Source of the DNA: Mesostigma viride
Taxonomy: Eukaryota > Streptophyta > Mesostigmatophyceae > Mesostigmatales > Mesostigmataceae
Direction of reading: 5' to 3'
NCBI GenBank assembly: GCA_009746045.1
Contig: RPFO01000576.1
Span: 1-27,500, forward strand
Length of the DNA stretch: 27,500 nt
The position numbers were made by a program, and so were the translations under genes. Positions 17,449 to 27,282 of this stretch are shown here, one piece after another (the stretch's first letter is position 1; every line of letters starts with the position of its first letter). The notes below the pieces were generated by a model. That model did no database searches, was not told the origin of the DNA, and saw only the letters and a list, made by a program, of their open reading frames with translations.

Positions 17449-18159
17449 TGAAAAGCTTTTCTTCTTTATTTTTCTTTCCTTTTTTTTTTGGAATGAGCTA
17501 AGGCAAACAGTGTGACTAACAATATCAGGGCGATTGTAGGACTCCCTTACCTGCCGCTCTGCGAGCTTGAGACGCGCATGTGGGTGCAACTGTGAATTCT
17601 TGACATAGCTGGCATCTGCTAGCCAGCAACCTGAACACTTCTTCCTGATCTGGGAACCTATGTATCGAAACTATATTAAGTCTACATGGTGAGAAAAGTT
17701 GAATATAGATAGGGCCCATTCCCCCTGCCCAACAAGTTTCCAACCTGCTCCCTCGTCTCAAGAAAAGCTGATTGACTGCATGTCTTCTGAGGTGTTGAGC
17801 ATAGATCCAAAATGTCCTGCAGCTGGCCTCCCCATTTTATTGCGTAATAACCGCGTGTGAATCCCTATACTAGAATAGCAGACGACCACATTGAAGAACA
17901 TTTTTTATTTTGTGACATTATTGCATAGAGATGACCTCATCTGGCAAACCAGCGAGTCCCCGCTGTTGATGCACCCAGACACCCTGTACATATACTACAA
18001 TGTGTACAGAACAAAAAGCACACCTGAAACAATGTGACTTTGACATGGTGAACAAAGCCCAACACACCACGACCAATCCCAGAAAGCTGCTGGGGCAGCA
18101 CCGCACCCTGGCCATACGATGCACAACCTATTTTTTAACTAGAATTTTTTAACGTATCT

Positions 18160-18443
18160 TTTCCATCACCAGCTGGCCACCAAATACTGGGGCAATCTTC
18201 TTAAACACACTCACATCATTGGGCATTGGTCGCAGCTCGCAGCAACGCAGCGCATGGACTATCTACGCAGGTCCCTGGCACAACTCACCATCCATAGGTG
18301 TGTGCTGTACTGGCATGCGTCTTCCTGGCAAGATTTTCATTGCCTATTGGCGGCAGCGCCAGTCCCTTGCGCTCACCCGCACCGTGGCGGACGTGTTGTT
18401 TCGCCGCAACCAGGCTGACTTTGTCGTGGCCCATGCGGTCTAG
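18160..18443 (+). pseudogene. Unrecognised 3'-terminal coding fragment
   Basis: A plus frame from about 18160 (FHHQLATKYWGNLL..QRMDYLRRSLAQLTIHRCVLYW) continues, after a one-base shift near 18340, as IAYWRQRQSLALTRTVADVLFRRN..., stopping at TAG 18441-18443. Composition is protein-like. An AATAAA at 18584-18589 could end its transcript. I cannot name the family; the end of a transposase or of a retroelement protein is possible. Confidence 0.25.
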
Positions 18444-18583
18444 ATGTACCCAGGTCCCTCCACTGTTGCCTGCCTGTAGCTGTTTACTGTATTGCATGTC
18501 TAGCATAGTTACCATATGGCTGTTCATGTTTTGCACATTTATTGTGTTGCCAGTCTCATTCCCGTAATTTACTGTTCTCAACT

Positions 18584-18589
18584 AATAAA
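18584..18589 (+). terminator. AATAAA poly(A) signal
   Basis: AATAAA about 140 bp downstream of the stop of the plus-strand coding fragment; consistent with its transcript end, but isolated matches of six bases are common. Confidence 0.25.
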
Positions 18590-18818
18590 TATTGCCCAAG
18601 GCATGCTCTGCAAATCAAGTGAGACAGATTATCTAACCCATGCATACGGGCTAACCAGATGCTCAAAGTGACAAGAGCGGGCGGATACAGGGCTTGAAGG
18701 ATGTAGGATTTAGGGACCGTGTGGGGTTCGAGGGTGTAAAAGGAGGTGGCGGGTGAGGAATCCCAGAAAAACGCATTACAACATCTGCATCACTCATGTT
18801 CCGCAGCAGAGCACTCAC

Positions 18819-19038
18819 GTTCCCGTAACCTGTTCGCTTGAGCCTTTCCATTTATCCCAGAGAGCGCCGGAAAGTGACAGTTCATCAAAAAGAACTTCTT
18901 CTGGGAGTCATTGCTGCTGGAGGAGGGCCCGACCTCGTTGTCCCCTTGATGCCCCACGACCACTTCGACACAGAAGGCGTATCTCTTGACGTCCTTAGGA
19001 ATGCGGGTGTCCACCGGCGCCTGCCCGTTGGACGCCAT
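18819..19038 (-). CDS. Probable first coding exon, unknown or EEP-like protein
   Basis: An ATG in good context (GCATGGCG, 19038-19036) opens a 73-codon minus frame that ends at a canonical donor GTGAGT (18818-18813). Past the donor the frame goes on for only a few codons. The protein has a strand-like RYAFCVEVVV, a Ser-rich loop, then KKFFLMNCHFPALSGINGKAQANRLRE. The last part resembles the EEP-fold pattern of a hydrophobic strand with N-x-H followed by a helix that begins with R/Q residues. That would agree with the GDFN exon downstream on the same strand at 17194-17448, but intermediate exons were not found. Confidence 0.35.
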
Positions 19039-20401
19039 GCATGAGTGGGAGAGAAGAGAGCGGGAACTCTTCAGCACAGAGAGTACCCATGGGTACCATT
19101 CACTGTCCCACGTCACGGGACTGACCGTTTCCCGTCCCCTCCTCCCCCACTGATGCCTGCCCCTTACTCTGCCACAAACTCCCCCTGGCCCCCTCCCTTT
19201 CCCCCAACGAGGTTCATTCATTGTCTCCCACATGGACAGGCAGCAAAAACCTAGAAGGCAGCAGCCACACTGTGGCTACTTAAAAAGATCACGATTTACT
19301 GAAGGGGTTCGTGTAAAAAAACACTAAAAGAACGTAGCAGGCATAAAAAACTGAGCTATAGCAAGGAAAGAAAAGCTGCACAAACAGAAAAGCAAATAAA
19401 CCGCTGCGAACAGGGAAGACATGCCCAAGAGAGGACATGCCTGAAGAGGAGCTAGGATAAGGACCAAGTTAAGGGGACAGGACATGCCCGAATTTTTTGA
19501 CGCAGAAAAATTCGCGGCACCGTCCGAGGTACCGCCCGTACCGTGAAAAGTGGGAGCACGGTGCGCGCACCCCTTGCGGAAGTGGCCATGGCGACTGCGT
19601 TCAGGCGAAACTACCACCATAGGGCGATGGAAATGCAAAATATTTACTCAAATGTTAAAGAGGATGATTTTATGATCTTCTACGTGGCGGAAATCAGCTG
19701 GTTTACAATATCGCTGTTTTTTTTTATATGCCATCGGCATGGGGGGTAATCTGCATTTTTGGTCGCACGGAATGAAATAGAACTCATGATAGCGGCTGTA
19801 AAATCGCGGTTTTGACAGTGCTCTGACCGTGAAGCAGGCATTAATATCGTCAGCATCGAATTCAAAACCCAGCGGGTGCTTTTTGCCACCATTTCGGCCA
19901 TTCTCGGTAAGTAATTGTTCAGGCCTGCGCAGTGCGTGTCTGACCTGTCCATGGAAGAACGGCTGTTGTTGCGCGCCTGGGCGAGGGATTTCTGAGGGCA
20001 AGGTACATCGCGAATGTTATCTGCTATAAGCGCTTTCTTCTATGAGCTCATCGTTCGACGTTTTTCGCGTTCTTGTGGGGCAGTTTCCGCCCGCTAGCTT
20101 GCCGTGGCTTGCTGTTGTGTTGTCGAATACCTGGCAGCTTTAGATTGCTCTTGTTGATGTTGTGGTCAGGGCCGCTTCAGTCGCAGCCTATAGCTTTTCG
20201 GAAAGGTTTAAGGCATTTCATGAAACGTGTTCTGGCAAGGATGTTGTGCGTATGGACGCTTCTTGTTGTGTGAGAGTGACGCGCCCTCTCTTCGCAGCGG
20301 CATCACAGCGCTCATGCGCTGAAGGGCCGCCAATGTTTCCTTTGCATTTTAGCGTGCAGGGATGGAGGTGTTGAATTGATGATAATATGGAGATATTGCA
20401 T
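19039..20401. other. No convincing gene
   Basis: Several short frames on both strands, none with a recognisable motif or clear splice sites. 19140-19200 is C-rich. 19250-20400 is mixed in composition and may include the 5' flank of the minus-strand exon at 18819-19038 and the insertion flank of the element beginning at 20402. Confidence 0.3.
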
Positions 20402-20527
20402 TTAAGATCACTCAGCTCCCAAGAAGACCAGCATTTGATTGAATACAATAAGTGGAGCCCAAAAAATGCAGCAGTTAACAGTGGCCTTAAGGTTTCTCAA
20501 TCCGCACGCGGAAGCAAGAAGCCTCCA
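20402..20527 (-). repeat. Repeat B2 of non-autonomous element
   Basis: About 126 bp (TTAAGATC to GCCTCCA) matching 21151-21279 apart from a few substitutions and a 3-bp indel after GTGGAGCCC. It forms the outer end of the element on the left. Confidence 0.8.
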
Positions 20528-20540
20528 GGGTGGGAGGGAG

Positions 20541-21150
20541 GGGAAAGAAACAATTGCGGATCACTGCCTGCCTAGCTTGCTTAAGGCATGGTCCGCCAAC
20601 ACACAAGCTGACATCATCCTAAATTAAGTAACACCGGCATGCGTCACACGCCGGCCTGAACAGTGCTGAAAACGCCACTGAAACAACGTGGTCACGCACC
20701 CCCAGGCTAGTGCGTTAACCGTACAGGTATTTGTACAAGGTTCCCAAGACTGACAAACATAAAACTCGCCCATCAACCCCTTGGGCCGGTCCGAATCCAC
20801 TATAGAATAATTAATCACGACTCACTAAAGAACCCAAATCAGTCAAAGATTCGTTAAGCAACCAGCCGACCCTACAGGTCCCCAGCTAACCTCAGCTGGT
20901 GCAACCAAATACGAATCTTTGCAAGTAAGTCGTATAAAACCTACAATTAATTTTCTCGGACCTCTAATTAATAGCCACCGACCCTTATAAACAACCGGGT
21001 CATCCAAGGAAAATTCAGGCGAACATGAAACCCTTTGTACAGATCGAATTAGTCAGCCCATGCCGCAGACAGCCTTCCACACGCAGGCCAAGACATAGCG
21101 GCCCTATCTTTCCCGCATGCATTAATTGAACTTTATTCAGAGAAAACCGA
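20541..21150 (-). repeat. Repeat A2 of non-autonomous element
   Basis: About 610 bp. Positions 20541-20805 match 22114-22378. The remaining 345 bp has its partner beyond YR copy 2, outside the window. At 20801-20810 it preserves an unoccupied equivalent of the copy 2 insertion site (CACTATAGAATAATTAATC). Confidence 0.8.
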
Positions 21151-21279
21151 TTAAGATCTCTAAGCTCCCAAGAAGACCAGCATTTGATTGAATACAATAA
21201 GTGGAGCCCTGCCACAAATGCAGCAGTTAACAGTGGCCTTAAGGTTTCTCAATCCGCACGTGGAAGCAAGAAGCCTCCA
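21151..21279 (-). repeat. Repeat B1 of non-autonomous element
   Basis: 129 bp partner of 20402-20527, directly adjacent to A2 at 21150/21151. Weak inverted arms (AGAGA / TCTCT about 13 bp apart) straddle the joint, a faint parallel to the crossover site of the autonomous element. Confidence 0.75.
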
Positions 21280-22113
21280 CCCAATTACCCCCCCCTGGCG
21301 CCAACCCCATTGCGCCGATTAATCTCATGACCACCGTGCGCGAAAGAGCGTGTCGCAACATCTTAAATGGCGACTCAGCCCGGGCTAGGCTATATTAACC
21401 CCCGCAGGGGCCCGCTGGTTCAATGCGACACAAGTCGGTGACCACCCCAAAAGCAAGCCCCAAAAAAGAGCCAGCATTTCGCAATTCCGGAATGGTCCAA
21501 AAAGGAAAGAGGTTTTACGACACCAAAATAGACTGAGCCGCGCAGCAGGTGCTGAGACGAAAAGGAACGACAAAGGTCTGGCGTAGCCTCGCCTCCCTAA
21601 GACGCCCTCCCCAACTCGAGTCTCGCAATAGGGAATAATATCTAGCTTCGGAGCGCAACCCTCGCACGGCTCCTATTGTCCCCAACTACCCCTCCTCGGC
21701 AGGAGCAGCTGGACAACGGACCTGCCGCCACAAAAAATAATTTATGAAAAAAACAGGCCGCCGCTGTCAGGAACCTGGTTCAGGACCTTTGGAGTACAGG
21801 TCACGTCCCACGCACCATCGCAAGGTGGCAAGCCTAGGATGTGACACTAGAGCTGTTTTAGAAACTTATGAACAGCTCCGCCGAAGCTGGTCAAACCGCC
21901 GAAGTAGCGCCCCATCCTTCGCCCATGTCAAAAAGACCCGCAGCCGGGGAAAACGACATGGGGGTAAATTTAAATTTTCTTTCCGTTGCACGACCAACTC
22001 TACTATGCTTGGTCGAACAACTTAGCGGTTGTGCCACCATCTGCCTCGGCTACAAGGCAGATGCAACCCGCGTTAGAATGTGCAATTTTGCACAGGCGGC
22101 CATTGCCGCCATT
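21280..22113 (-). other. Internal region of non-autonomous element
   Basis: 834 nt without a recognisable protein. A 110-codon plus-strand frame (21868-22200) runs from here into A1 and stops at 22200. It is antisense to the inferred orientation and has no known motif. Three hairpins lie side by side next to A1: ATCTGCCT/AGGCAGAT (22039-22062, extended by GCGGTTG/CAACCCGC), TGTGCAA/TTGCACA (22079-22094) and GGCGGC/GCCGCC (22095-22110). Confidence 0.5.
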
Positions 22114-22378
22114 GGGAAAGAAACAATTGCGGATCACTGCCTGCCTAGCTTGCTTAAGGCATGGTCCGCCAACACACAAGCTGACATCATCCTAAATTAA
22201 GTAACACCGGCATGCGTCACACGCCGGCCTGAACAGTGCTGAAAACGCCACTGAAACAACGTGGTCACGCACCCCCAGGCTAGTGCGTTAACCGCACAGG
22301 TATTTGTACAAGGTTCCCAAGACTGACAAACATAAAACTCGCCCATCAACCCCTTGGGCCGGTCCGAATCCACTATAC
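22114..22378 (-). repeat. Repeat A1 of non-autonomous element, partial
   Basis: 265 bp matching 20541-20805, ending abruptly where YR element copy 2 starts (CACTATACAA|TCGTGG). The inner edge joins the internal region at GGGAAAG/CTTTCCC. Confidence 0.8.
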
Positions 22379-22812
22379 AATCGTGGTTCTCTGAACATAG
22401 TTTCTTTATAGTGAGATGGAAGGGTAGCCGCTATAGCTAGGTTATTGGGTTCACGTGACATACCTTTTGAGGCCGGTGCGGCCTGATCCGGATCAGTCGT
22501 GGCCAAAGCTTTGGCCAGTTTTTCTTGGCCAGGTGGCAGGAGCTACGTTGAGATATAAACCTGCCACTGTCTAGGTTTCTTGGCTCATGGCGTAGTGATT
22601 AACTAGATCTAGATTCTTTCTCTCACGCAATATGTGACCTAATAGCCCCGGCAGCCTTACGTAAGCTGCCGGCAATTAGAACGCCACATTGCGTCATTTG
22701 TTCAGACGCAACATTTGCGTGGCGAAAAAATGCCGTCCGGGCCAAGGCCGCATGACACGCAAAAAAGGACAAAAACAAACCCACCTAGCTAAGGTCGGCC
22801 TCTTTTCTTTTC
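22379..22812 (+). repeat. Split direct repeat A1 of YR element copy 2
   Basis: 434 bp, the same as A1 of copy 1 as far as I can compare by eye, including the 25-nt palindrome at 22648-22672. Left boundary TACAA|TCGTGG. Confidence 0.9.
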
Positions 22813-22899
22813 ACGAGGGCGGCGACAGCAAGCCAGGGGAAACGAACCTCTGGTTTGACGAACCTGTACTGTCGGAGCCATTTTTGGCCCTGAGCAGCA

Positions 22900-25800
22900 A
22901 TGCCGAAGGGGCGCAAAGCTACAGGAGGGCAGGCAGCGCGCGGGGAGGACGGGACGCCCACACCGCGGGCTGCTGCCGCCAGTCACGCGCCAGTCGCCTT
23001 CAGCGCCAAAAAGAAGCAGCTCGCCACTCTGCTCGCCAAGTGCATCAGCCCCGCAGAGGCGGTGGGGGCAGTCGAGCAGGTCTTCGGTGCCGAGGACTGG
23101 GTGACGGACGCCAGCTCGTGGAGCTCGAGCCAGCTGAAGTCTGTCGTGCAGTTGCTGGCCGATCACGTTGATGTTGGCGACGTGTTGGACGCACGTGACC
23201 CAAACGGAACGTTGGTGGCAAAACTGCTGGCCGTGGCAGATCTCGCGGCGGACGAGGAGGAGGATCAGGCGCTGCCACCAACGACACCTGCGCAGCGAAA
23301 AATGGCCAAGCCGAAAGGCGCGGCCAAGGTTTCGGCAGGTGGGGGGGCTGTCGGAAAGGAAATGAGGGCGAGGTTGGCGACATTCGTTGGGGCACCTCCG
23401 GAAACCGAAAATCAGGACGACGAGGAGGACGAGGAGGGAGAGGTCGCAGCCGAGAAATTCATGCAAGGTTTGAAGGCAGCGCTGGGAGGAATGGAGGGGG
23501 CGGGAAGCCACTTCAAGGCCTCGAAAGGGGTGGCGCTGCCAAGCCGAGCCAAGAGCGTGAAATATCGGTTTCGGAGCGGGTGCTGCCGGGGGTGTTGGAG
23601 GACGCCAGCGACAATGGGATGGGAATCCGGTCGTGGGTCATGACGGTAAAGCCTGGAAATTGGCGGAACATGGAGAACAGGAAAATTGTCATGAACATTG
23701 CATTGGCCATGGACACCCTTCTCAAGGAGCTGGGCTCAGCAGCCGGGGAGCTTGTGGGCATGGAGTACCTAATGAGGGTGGTGGCGGCCTTGCTGCAGGT
23801 GGAGGGGCAAGGAGGGGGGGGGGGAAGGTGGCCAGCCACCTCCTGCCATTGGGGGAGGAGGCTGCACTGTCAGCCACCCCGGCTGTCAAGGCAGCTCTCC
23901 AAACTGCCATCCTCTTGGACAAGCTCAGCAAGGCTCAACAAGTAGGGAAATAGAATCCCAGCGGGACCGCTCCCTTTTCCCGCTGCCATACCCACTTAGG
24001 CCAGCGTACACCGCGTGGGGCAGGGTGAGATCGGCACGCCGGCGACAGCGTGCCACGCGCCGCCACCGCGAGTACACACTGCAATGCAAGGTAGTGCGTT
24101 GGCTTAATTGGCTGTGGGGGGGGGGCAAGACCCTCCTCCTAACCCTAGAGGGGCGTGCTCTAAGGGGAGGGAGGAGGCCCTTGCGAGGGTCAAGAGGCAC
24201 TGCACCTGGCACAGTCGCCGCGTAGGGGGCGTTGCGACAGGCCAGGAGCAAGAAGGTGCTGATGCAATATATGGGAAGCAGAATAAGTATGAACAACTGC
24301 GCGCGGACGCGGTGAGTCTACCAAAGGCGGAGGTGGCGGGGAAGGCACGGCTGCTCGACCTGTTGGCTATGCGGCCGAGCTGGCGGGAGATATATGCCAG
24401 CGAAGAGAACTGCATCAAGCCAGCGGTCGTGGCGAGCGCAAAGTATTGGAATGTGCCCAAGCCCAGCCGGGGATGCTCCATGGCTGAATGGGGCAAGCTC
24501 ATGAGCCGGGCAGCGGGCGTGGGCATGGTGGCGTTCCGGGAGAGGCGGCCCAAGTGGGTGGATGGCTGCTTTGGAGTGGCCAAGGGGGTGGGTGAGCTTC
24601 GGTTCATCGTCAACAGGAAGCTGGGCAACCTGCTGTGGGTGGACCCCCCCAAGATCCTGCTACCCCACCTGGGCATCCTCGTGGAGGTCTACATCAAGGC
24701 TGGTGCTACTGCGCCAAGAGCGACCTCGTGTCATACTACTATTCCATCGAGGTGCCCGAGTGGTGGTGGGACTACCAAGGGCTTCCTAGTGTGTGGTCGA
24801 CTAGCGTAGGTCTGGCAGGGCCCAGGCGGAAGGTGTGGCCCGTGCTCAAGGTGCTGGCCATGGGACATTCCCATGCGGTGGCGCTGGGGGAGGCCATCCA
24901 TGAGATGGTGCTCTACATGACCGGTGCCCTGGATCCGAGGCGCCAGGTCAACTACCTCTCAAGCGCAGGTGAGCTCACCTTGGTGCGCGACGAGTGTGGC
25001 CAGCCACTGCGCTTGGCCATCGAGTACAAGGAGGAGCGCGCCGGGGAGCTTCAGATTGACCTGGAAAACCCCCCTGCCCCCATGCTGTCCATCACCATTG
25101 ATGACTTGGTGGCCAGCAACGGGCGGACCTGCGAGGCGGTGAACCAGCTCATCACGCGCGCTATTGAGGAAGGCTACCTCCCTAACAACCTTGTGCCGTC
25201 TAAGGAGAAGACTAAGATGGCGAGCCTGGAAGGGGACGAGCTAGAAGCCCTAGGGGTGGTGCACCGACGGAACGGCGTGCTGGAACCAACGGTCAAGCAG
25301 CTCAACCTTGTGATCGCCCACACGCAGGCTATACTCACTCGAGGCCGAGCTACGGCCGAGGGGCTGGCTGCCGTCTTGGGGCGGTGGTTGTGGCTGCAGA
25401 TGTTAAGCCGCAGCTGCTTGTCCATTTGGCAGCAATGTTTCAAATTCATCAGCCTGCAAGGGTGGGGGCAGCGATCCTGGGTGCTGTGGGCCGGGGTGCG
25501 GGAGGAGTTAGAGTGTGCCCTGGCCTTGGCTCCCATGCTAAGGGTTGACCGAAGCGCACCTTTGGCCCGTGAGGTGGTTGCATCTGACGCGTCCACCTAC
25601 GGGCAAGGTGTCGTGTACGCAACCATGGAGCCGGGCGATGTGACGGAGCTGGCGAGGGCACGAGAGGTGCGGGGGTACCCGACTTTGCTCATACCAAGTG
25701 AGGTGGCCTACGCTGGCCCTAGGCCACTGAGCGCGCGGGCGCAACAAGCAATCACTAGCCAGCAATGGCGGGTTGGGGTCCGGAGTCGTTGGCGGGATCC

Positions 25801-27073
25801 GGGGATGCACATCAACGAGAAGGAGGTGCGGGCTGCAGTGAAGGGCGTGGAGAGGAGTGCGCGCAGCTTGGCAAACCGAGGCAAGCGGGTGGTGAGGTTG
25901 GTGGACTCCACCGCGGCGTTGGGCTGCTTGGCTAAGGGGCGGTCCTCATCCCACAAGCTCAACAAGCAGTGCCGCCGCTTGTGCGCGCTGACCCTCGCCA
26001 CGGGGAGTCGTTCCCAGTGGGTGTGGACGCCGAGTGCACTTCAACCAGCCGATGGCGTTTCTCGCGGCCAATCCATGGCGACTTTCTTGGCAGGCTGGGT
26101 GCGCGACCTGACCGCGGAAGGCATCCATCCTAACCCGGGGCCCCCTGCACCTGTTAGCTACCTTCCATTGCTAGAGGGGAAAGTAAAGCCGGCTACTTTG
26201 CTGGCCTACCGTCGTGGTCTTGATTCCCTCTTGACTTGGTGGGAGGCTGGTGGGCGGGCGGACGGGTCATCGTCACGAGCTGACACCCTTGAGGAGACAT
26301 TTTGTGCGTATGTCGCCTGGGCTCATTTTCGGGGGTACAGCCGCCAAGTGTGTGTCAATGCCTTGATGGGGTTGCAACTTTATTATCCCGGTATGGTGAA
26401 GCGGTGGGACTTGGCCCGTGGCGTCCTCGCTGGGTGGAAAACACTTGTGCCCCCCCGTGCCCCTCCTCCCATTCCATGGGAGGCGGCGTTTGCACTTGCC
26501 AGCACGATGGTCATGCAAGGTCAGCGCCTTGCGGGCCTGCTGGTTGTCATCGTGTTCCGCCATTACCTGCGAATCTCGGAGGCGCTGAACCTCCGTGTTG
26601 GCCATGTGCGCCTCCAGCCTGACGTTCGGCTTGGGCCGGCTCAACGGGGCGCCCTACTGCTGAGGTCTACCAAGACCTCTAAGGGCAAGACTCAGTCAGT
26701 GGTGGTAGAAGATGTGATGTCTGAAACCATCCTCCGTCACTGCATCGCGGGTAAGCACGCTTGGGAGGCCGTGTTCCCTTTCACCTACCCGCAATTCCGG
26801 CGCATTTGGCAGGCTGCGAGTCAGGCCTTGGGGGTCGCCCAGATTTTCACCATTCACGGGCTGCGGCATGGAGGTGCCACTCACGATTTCCTCGCGGGTC
26901 GCAGCATGGGGGACATCCAGGGCCGGGGGCGCTGGCTTAGCAGCTCCACGGTTGCCCATTATGTGGGCTTGCACCGCAGTTTGGAGGTGGAGCTGCCTGA
27001 GGTTCTTCTTCGGGCCATGGCCGCCTGCCCCCCTCGGGCCTGGCGGGCTATTTTGAAATTGCCCTCCACCTAG
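22900..27073 (+). pseudogene. Gag-RT-RNase H-tyrosine recombinase, copy 2, frameshifted
   Basis: Same protein as copy 1. Breaks relative to it: one G missing near 23567 (CGGTTT against CGGGTTT), a G tract of 11 at 23814-23824 (10 in copy 1, ancestral 9 inferred) and one A missing near 24698 (ATCAAGG against ATCAAAGG). The probable intron is 23942-24281 (340 nt). From 24635 an 812-codon frame is intact through RT motifs A-C, RNase H, the NPGPP string and the whole YR domain, to TAG at 27071-27073. Near the C-terminus two residues differ from copy 1 (Q to E and I to L). Each break is in a homopolymer, so assembly error is possible. As written, no full-length product can be made. Confidence 0.85.
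23942..24281 (+). other. Probable intron in copy 2
   Basis: GTAGGG donor and AAGCAG acceptor at the positions matching 6638-6978 of copy 1, one nucleotide shorter because a G-rich run has 10 Gs instead of GGGGAGGGGGG. Splicing here joins the Gag end frame and the RT frame in phase 0 in this copy as well, although the two copies have different frame offsets; this supports the intron model. Confidence 0.5.
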
Positions 27074-27145
27074 TTTGGTTGTTCATTTCTATGTCATTAT
27101 GCTAGGTTCTTTGCCCCTGGCATGGATCGCCAGGGAGGGATATAA

Positions 27146-27282
27146 GGGTAAGGCTAGCCTTTGCCAAGCAATAAGTGTTCCCATGAGCATCGGCGGCCGG
27201 GATGTGGCCTGCCTTTTGTATGTGCTCCACTCATTGTTTTAATAAAGAGTCTGGTTACCCTGGAGTTCCACGGTTAATAGAA
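27146..27282 (+). repeat. Split direct repeat B1 of YR element copy 2
   Basis: 137 bp equal to B1/B2 of copy 1, with AATAAA at 27241-27246. Joined directly to the next A repeat, forming the crossover-type site at 27263-27293. Confidence 0.9.

Larger units (their letters stand above)
20402..22378 (-). mobile_element. Non-autonomous split-direct-repeat element, interrupted by YR copy 2
   Basis: Read on the minus strand the order is A1 (from beyond the window to 22114), internal 22113-21280, B1 (21279-21151), A2 (21150-20541), short C-rich linker, B2 (20527-20402). The two A copies differ at about two positions over the 265 bp comparable here, and the B copies are roughly 93-95% alike. B1 abuts A2 directly, as in PAT-type elements. 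The 834-nt internal part encodes no RT or recombinase, so the element would depend on another's enzymes. A1 is cut at 22378 by YR element copy 2, and its remaining 345 bp or so should lie beyond that element's right end. The A and B sequences differ from those of the autonomous element. Confidence 0.75.

Noticed and set aside
22025-22071. A tRNA gene
   Set aside because: There is a good central hairpin, but no T-arm GTTCRANNC box and the stem and loop sizes do not fit a tRNA.
21868-22200. Protein-coding gene of the non-autonomous element on the plus strand
   Set aside because: The frame runs antisense to the inferred element orientation, crosses the internal/A1 boundary and has no recognisable motif; its end is also open in the A2 context by chance.
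20402-22378. LTR retrotransposon with two LTRs
   Set aside because: The two repeated segments occur adjacent at one end and separated by the internal region at the other, which fits split direct repeats and not a pair of identical LTRs.
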